Shown here piece by piece: positions 34,001 to 35,499 of a stretch of 35,499 bases of DNA. The stretch is taken from assembly GCA_002428015.1 (NCBI GenBank), contig DIZW01000122.1, forward strand, positions 1 through 35,499, given 5' to 3'. This stretch comes from Oxalobacteraceae bacterium UBA6018. Lineage in GTDB: Bacteria > Pseudomonadota > Gammaproteobacteria > Burkholderiales > Burkholderiaceae_D. The notes below the pieces were generated by a model, which made no database searches, was not told the origin of the DNA, and saw only the letters and a program-made list of their open reading frames with translations. Position 1 is the first letter of the stretch. Each line of letters begins with the position of its first letter. The position numbers were made by a program, and so were the translations under genes.

Positions 34001-34014
34001 ACGGATTTTTCAAT

Positions 34015-34322
34015 GGGGTCGGAGGCGACAATCGGACATATTTCGATCGGCGCGGCGGCGCGATCGCGCGCGTAAATTCGGCGGGGTCGGAGGCGACAAT
34101 CGGACACGGACTCAACGATAGGCGGGGTGGCGGCGTCCCGCTGTTTTCATTGTAGATTCGGCGGCAAATTGGTCGGGGTCGGAGGCGACAATTGGACACG
34201 GGCTCAGCGATAGGCGGAACGGTCGCGTCCCTCTGTTTGCATTATGGACGGGGCGGTAAATCTATCGAGGCCGGAGGCGACTACAAGGGCTTCCCAATAA
34301 ATTCAATCGGACATGGGCTCAG
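34015..34322 (+). repeat. Tandem REP-like repeats with GGGGTCGGAGGCGAC head
   Basis: The 24-base head GGGGTCGGAGGCGACAATCG plus GACA occurs at 34015-34038, 34083-34106 and 34175-34198 (one change in the last). From the second copy on, a longer unit of 92 bases repeats (34083-34174, 34175-34266), including CTCAxCGATAGGCGG. A fourth copy is split: its first half is at ~34268-34281 and its second half (AATCGGACATGGGCTCAG) at 34305-34322, with 23 foreign bases between. GTCG-GAGG-CGAC can fold as a small hairpin. The position beside a RAYT transposase suggests REP elements. Confidence 0.8.
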
Positions 34323-34528
34323 AGCGATATCGGAAAATGGAATCGCTCGCTTGCCGCCATCGATGTGGGCGCAAGACTAGGGCGAATGCGCGAGGCAATG
34401 CACCCTGAGCGAAGTACGGGAGATGGAATCGAGCCTGACGCGCGCTCAAAACCGATGATGGCCCGAGAGCGGCATATCGGGAGGAATTGCTAACGGCGAA
34501 TGCAACGTAGCGGGCCGCAGGATAACGC

Positions 34529-35374
34529 CTAATCCCACACGCCTTCGAATTTGCGTACCGCGCGACTGACCGTTTTACTGCTCACGCCGAAATACGCGCC
34601 GATTTCAGACATCGTGTATGCGGTTGACCTGTAGGCGCGCGCCATCGCCTCAGCGCGATCGTCGAAAAAATACCCATACTGTTTCAGCGACATCGCCGAT
34701 AGCTGGCGTTGGCGCTTCGCGGCCGATGCCATATCGACGTTGAGCAGACGCGGGCGGGCGCTCTCTATAAAAGGTTCCTGGCCCAGGATCAGCGCCGCGC
34801 ACGCGTTGCTAAGTGGACTGCCAACGCCGATGCCTTCAAGGACAAACTGTTGATATGCGCGTCGCGCGCTGGCATCGTTCGCATCGAACTGCGATCGCAG
34901 CCAAGTGGTCGCTAGCCATTCCGGAGCGCGCACACTGCCGAGGGTTGCGTTATAGCTGCTCCATTCCCACGCATCCGGTGACGCGGTGATTCCGGCCCGG
35001 ACTGGATTGAGAACGATATAGCGCGCCAATTCGAGCAGGTAGCTCTCTTTTTGAACCAGGATTGCCTTATATCTTCCTTGCAGCACATGTCCGACCAGTT
35101 CGTGTTTGCGGTTCAGGCGTTGCGCGTAGTTCGCGTTCAGCTGGCGCATTCCCCGCGCCAGATTGCCGTCGACCGTTTCGACCATTAAATGAAAATGATC
35201 GGTCATCTGGCAATACGCGTGGACGATAAAATTATTCCGCGCGCAAACCTCGCGCAGTATGTCGAGCCATGTACGGCGATCGTGATCGTCGAGATAAATC
35301 GACGTGCGGCGATTTCCGCGCGACGTCACGTGATACAGCGCGCCGGGGAATTCCAGTCTGAGAGGTCGTGTCAT
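34529..35374 (-). CDS. REP-associated tyrosine transposase (RAYT, Y1/HUH family)
   Basis: A 281-residue single-strand DNA transposase of the IS200/RAYT family. N-terminal MTRPLRLEFPGALYHVTSRG is typical; the HUH metal site is H60-F61-H62 in DHFHLMVE; the conserved ARYIVLNPVRAG holds the candidate nucleophile Tyr119. An extra C-terminal part ends in a helix-turn-helix (MSEIGAYFGVSSKTVSRAVR). RAYTs are domesticated single-copy enzymes that act on REP sequences instead of moving as an IS. The ribosome site is weak. Confidence 0.92.
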   Translation of the reverse strand: MTRPLRLEFPGALYHVTSRGNRRTSIYLDDHDRRTWLDILREVCARNNFIVHAYCQMTDHFHLMVETVDGNLARGMRQLNANYAQRLNRKHELVGHVLQGRYKAILVQKESYLLELARYIVLNPVRAGITASPDAWEWSSYNATLGSVRAPEWLATTWLRSQFDANDASARRAYQQFVLEGIGVGSPLSNACAALILGQEPFIESARPRLLNVDMASAAKRQRQLSAMSLKQYGYFFDDRAEAMARAYRSTAYTMSEIGAYFGVSSKTVSRAVRKFEGVWD

Positions 35375-35477
35375 GCCAATACACTAGCAGCGCGCAGATC
35401 GGGTCGATATCGTTTTGATCAAGCGTGAAACCGAATAGGGAGGCGGCCGGCGGTAGACCCTGTCGTGGCTGAGCCCA

Positions 35478-35499
35478 TGTCCGAATGTCGCCTCCGACC
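35478..35499 (-). repeat. Inverted REP-like copy, cut by the window edge
   Basis: The complement of the last 22 bases reads GGTCGGAGGCGACATTCGGA plus CA, the same head as on the left in opposite orientation. The adjoining CTGAGCCCA (35469-35477) matches the complement of the conserved TGGGCTCAG. Confidence 0.85.

Larger units (their letters stand above)
34015..35499. mobile_element. RAYT/REP locus
   Basis: The transposase gene is bracketed by REP-like heads: direct copies on the left (34015-34322) and one inverted copy on the right at the window edge. Inverted REPs around a RAYT are the known layout of REPtron-type loci. The 200 bases at 34323-34528 hold nothing recognised. Confidence 0.65.

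Noticed and set aside
34015..34322. CRISPR array
   Set aside because: The repeats are not separated by unique spacers of equal length; the whole 92-base unit repeats, and no cas genes are present.

Overview
The window is high-GC DNA with gene families typical of Burkholderiales. The nearest guess is an Oxalobacteraceae member (Massilia/Duganella/Telluria type). This rests on the FeoA-FeoB-Cys-rich membrane protein set, a three-gene proton-translocating transhydrogenase (pntAA-pntAB-pntB), a nudJ-mnmA pair, large TonB receptors and a giant DUF4347/Ig-like adhesin. It is inferred from gene content only; no rRNA or tRNA is present to confirm it.

Layout. 1-3547 (-): N-terminal part of a giant repetitive surface protein. 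3548-4331: AT-richer spacer. 4332-5606 (+): di-heme cytochrome c peroxidase-type lipoprotein. 5681-8175 (+): ferrous iron uptake operon behind a good Fur-box candidate. 8156-9748 (-): chemoreceptor, overlapping the iron operon tail to tail. 9954-12706: a small regulon candidate, an ECF sigma factor and a DUF72 gene (-) divergent from a ferritin-like protein and a cytochrome c (+), separated by a 78-bp inverted repeat that holds two mirror-image GGAAC-type promoters. 12733-14628 (-): secreted CocE/S15 hydrolase. 14834-17881 (-): TonB receptor broken by one in-frame amber codon. 18281-19963 (-): membrane-anchored FMN glutamate synthase-like protein. 20037-20708 (+): glutathione S-transferase.

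20769-27640 is an inserted island of about 7 kb: a TonB receptor, an APC-type amino acid permease, a LuxR-type regulator and a lipoprotein of unknown function, all on the minus strand. It separates the glutathione S-transferase from the exonuclease gene (27939) that should follow it. The proof is in the flanks: the first 48 bases of the exonuclease gene are left behind after the transferase gene, as part of an exact 61-bp direct repeat, and a decayed copy of the synthase/transferase junction sits in front of the intact exonuclease.

27939-33946 returns to core functions: 5'-3' exonuclease, a degenerate response-regulator receiver, tRNA 2-thiolase mnmA with nudJ (-), and pntAA-AB-B (+) closed by a strong terminator. 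34015-35499 is a REP-type locus: tandem 92-bp units with a GGGGTCGGAGGCGAC head, a REP-associated tyrosine transposase, and an inverted copy of the head at the window edge.

The most interesting items are the symmetric divergent sigma-factor promoter with its ferritin/cytochrome targets, the receptor-permease-regulator island with its readable insertion scars, and the RAYT/REP locus. None is proven to be a new system.
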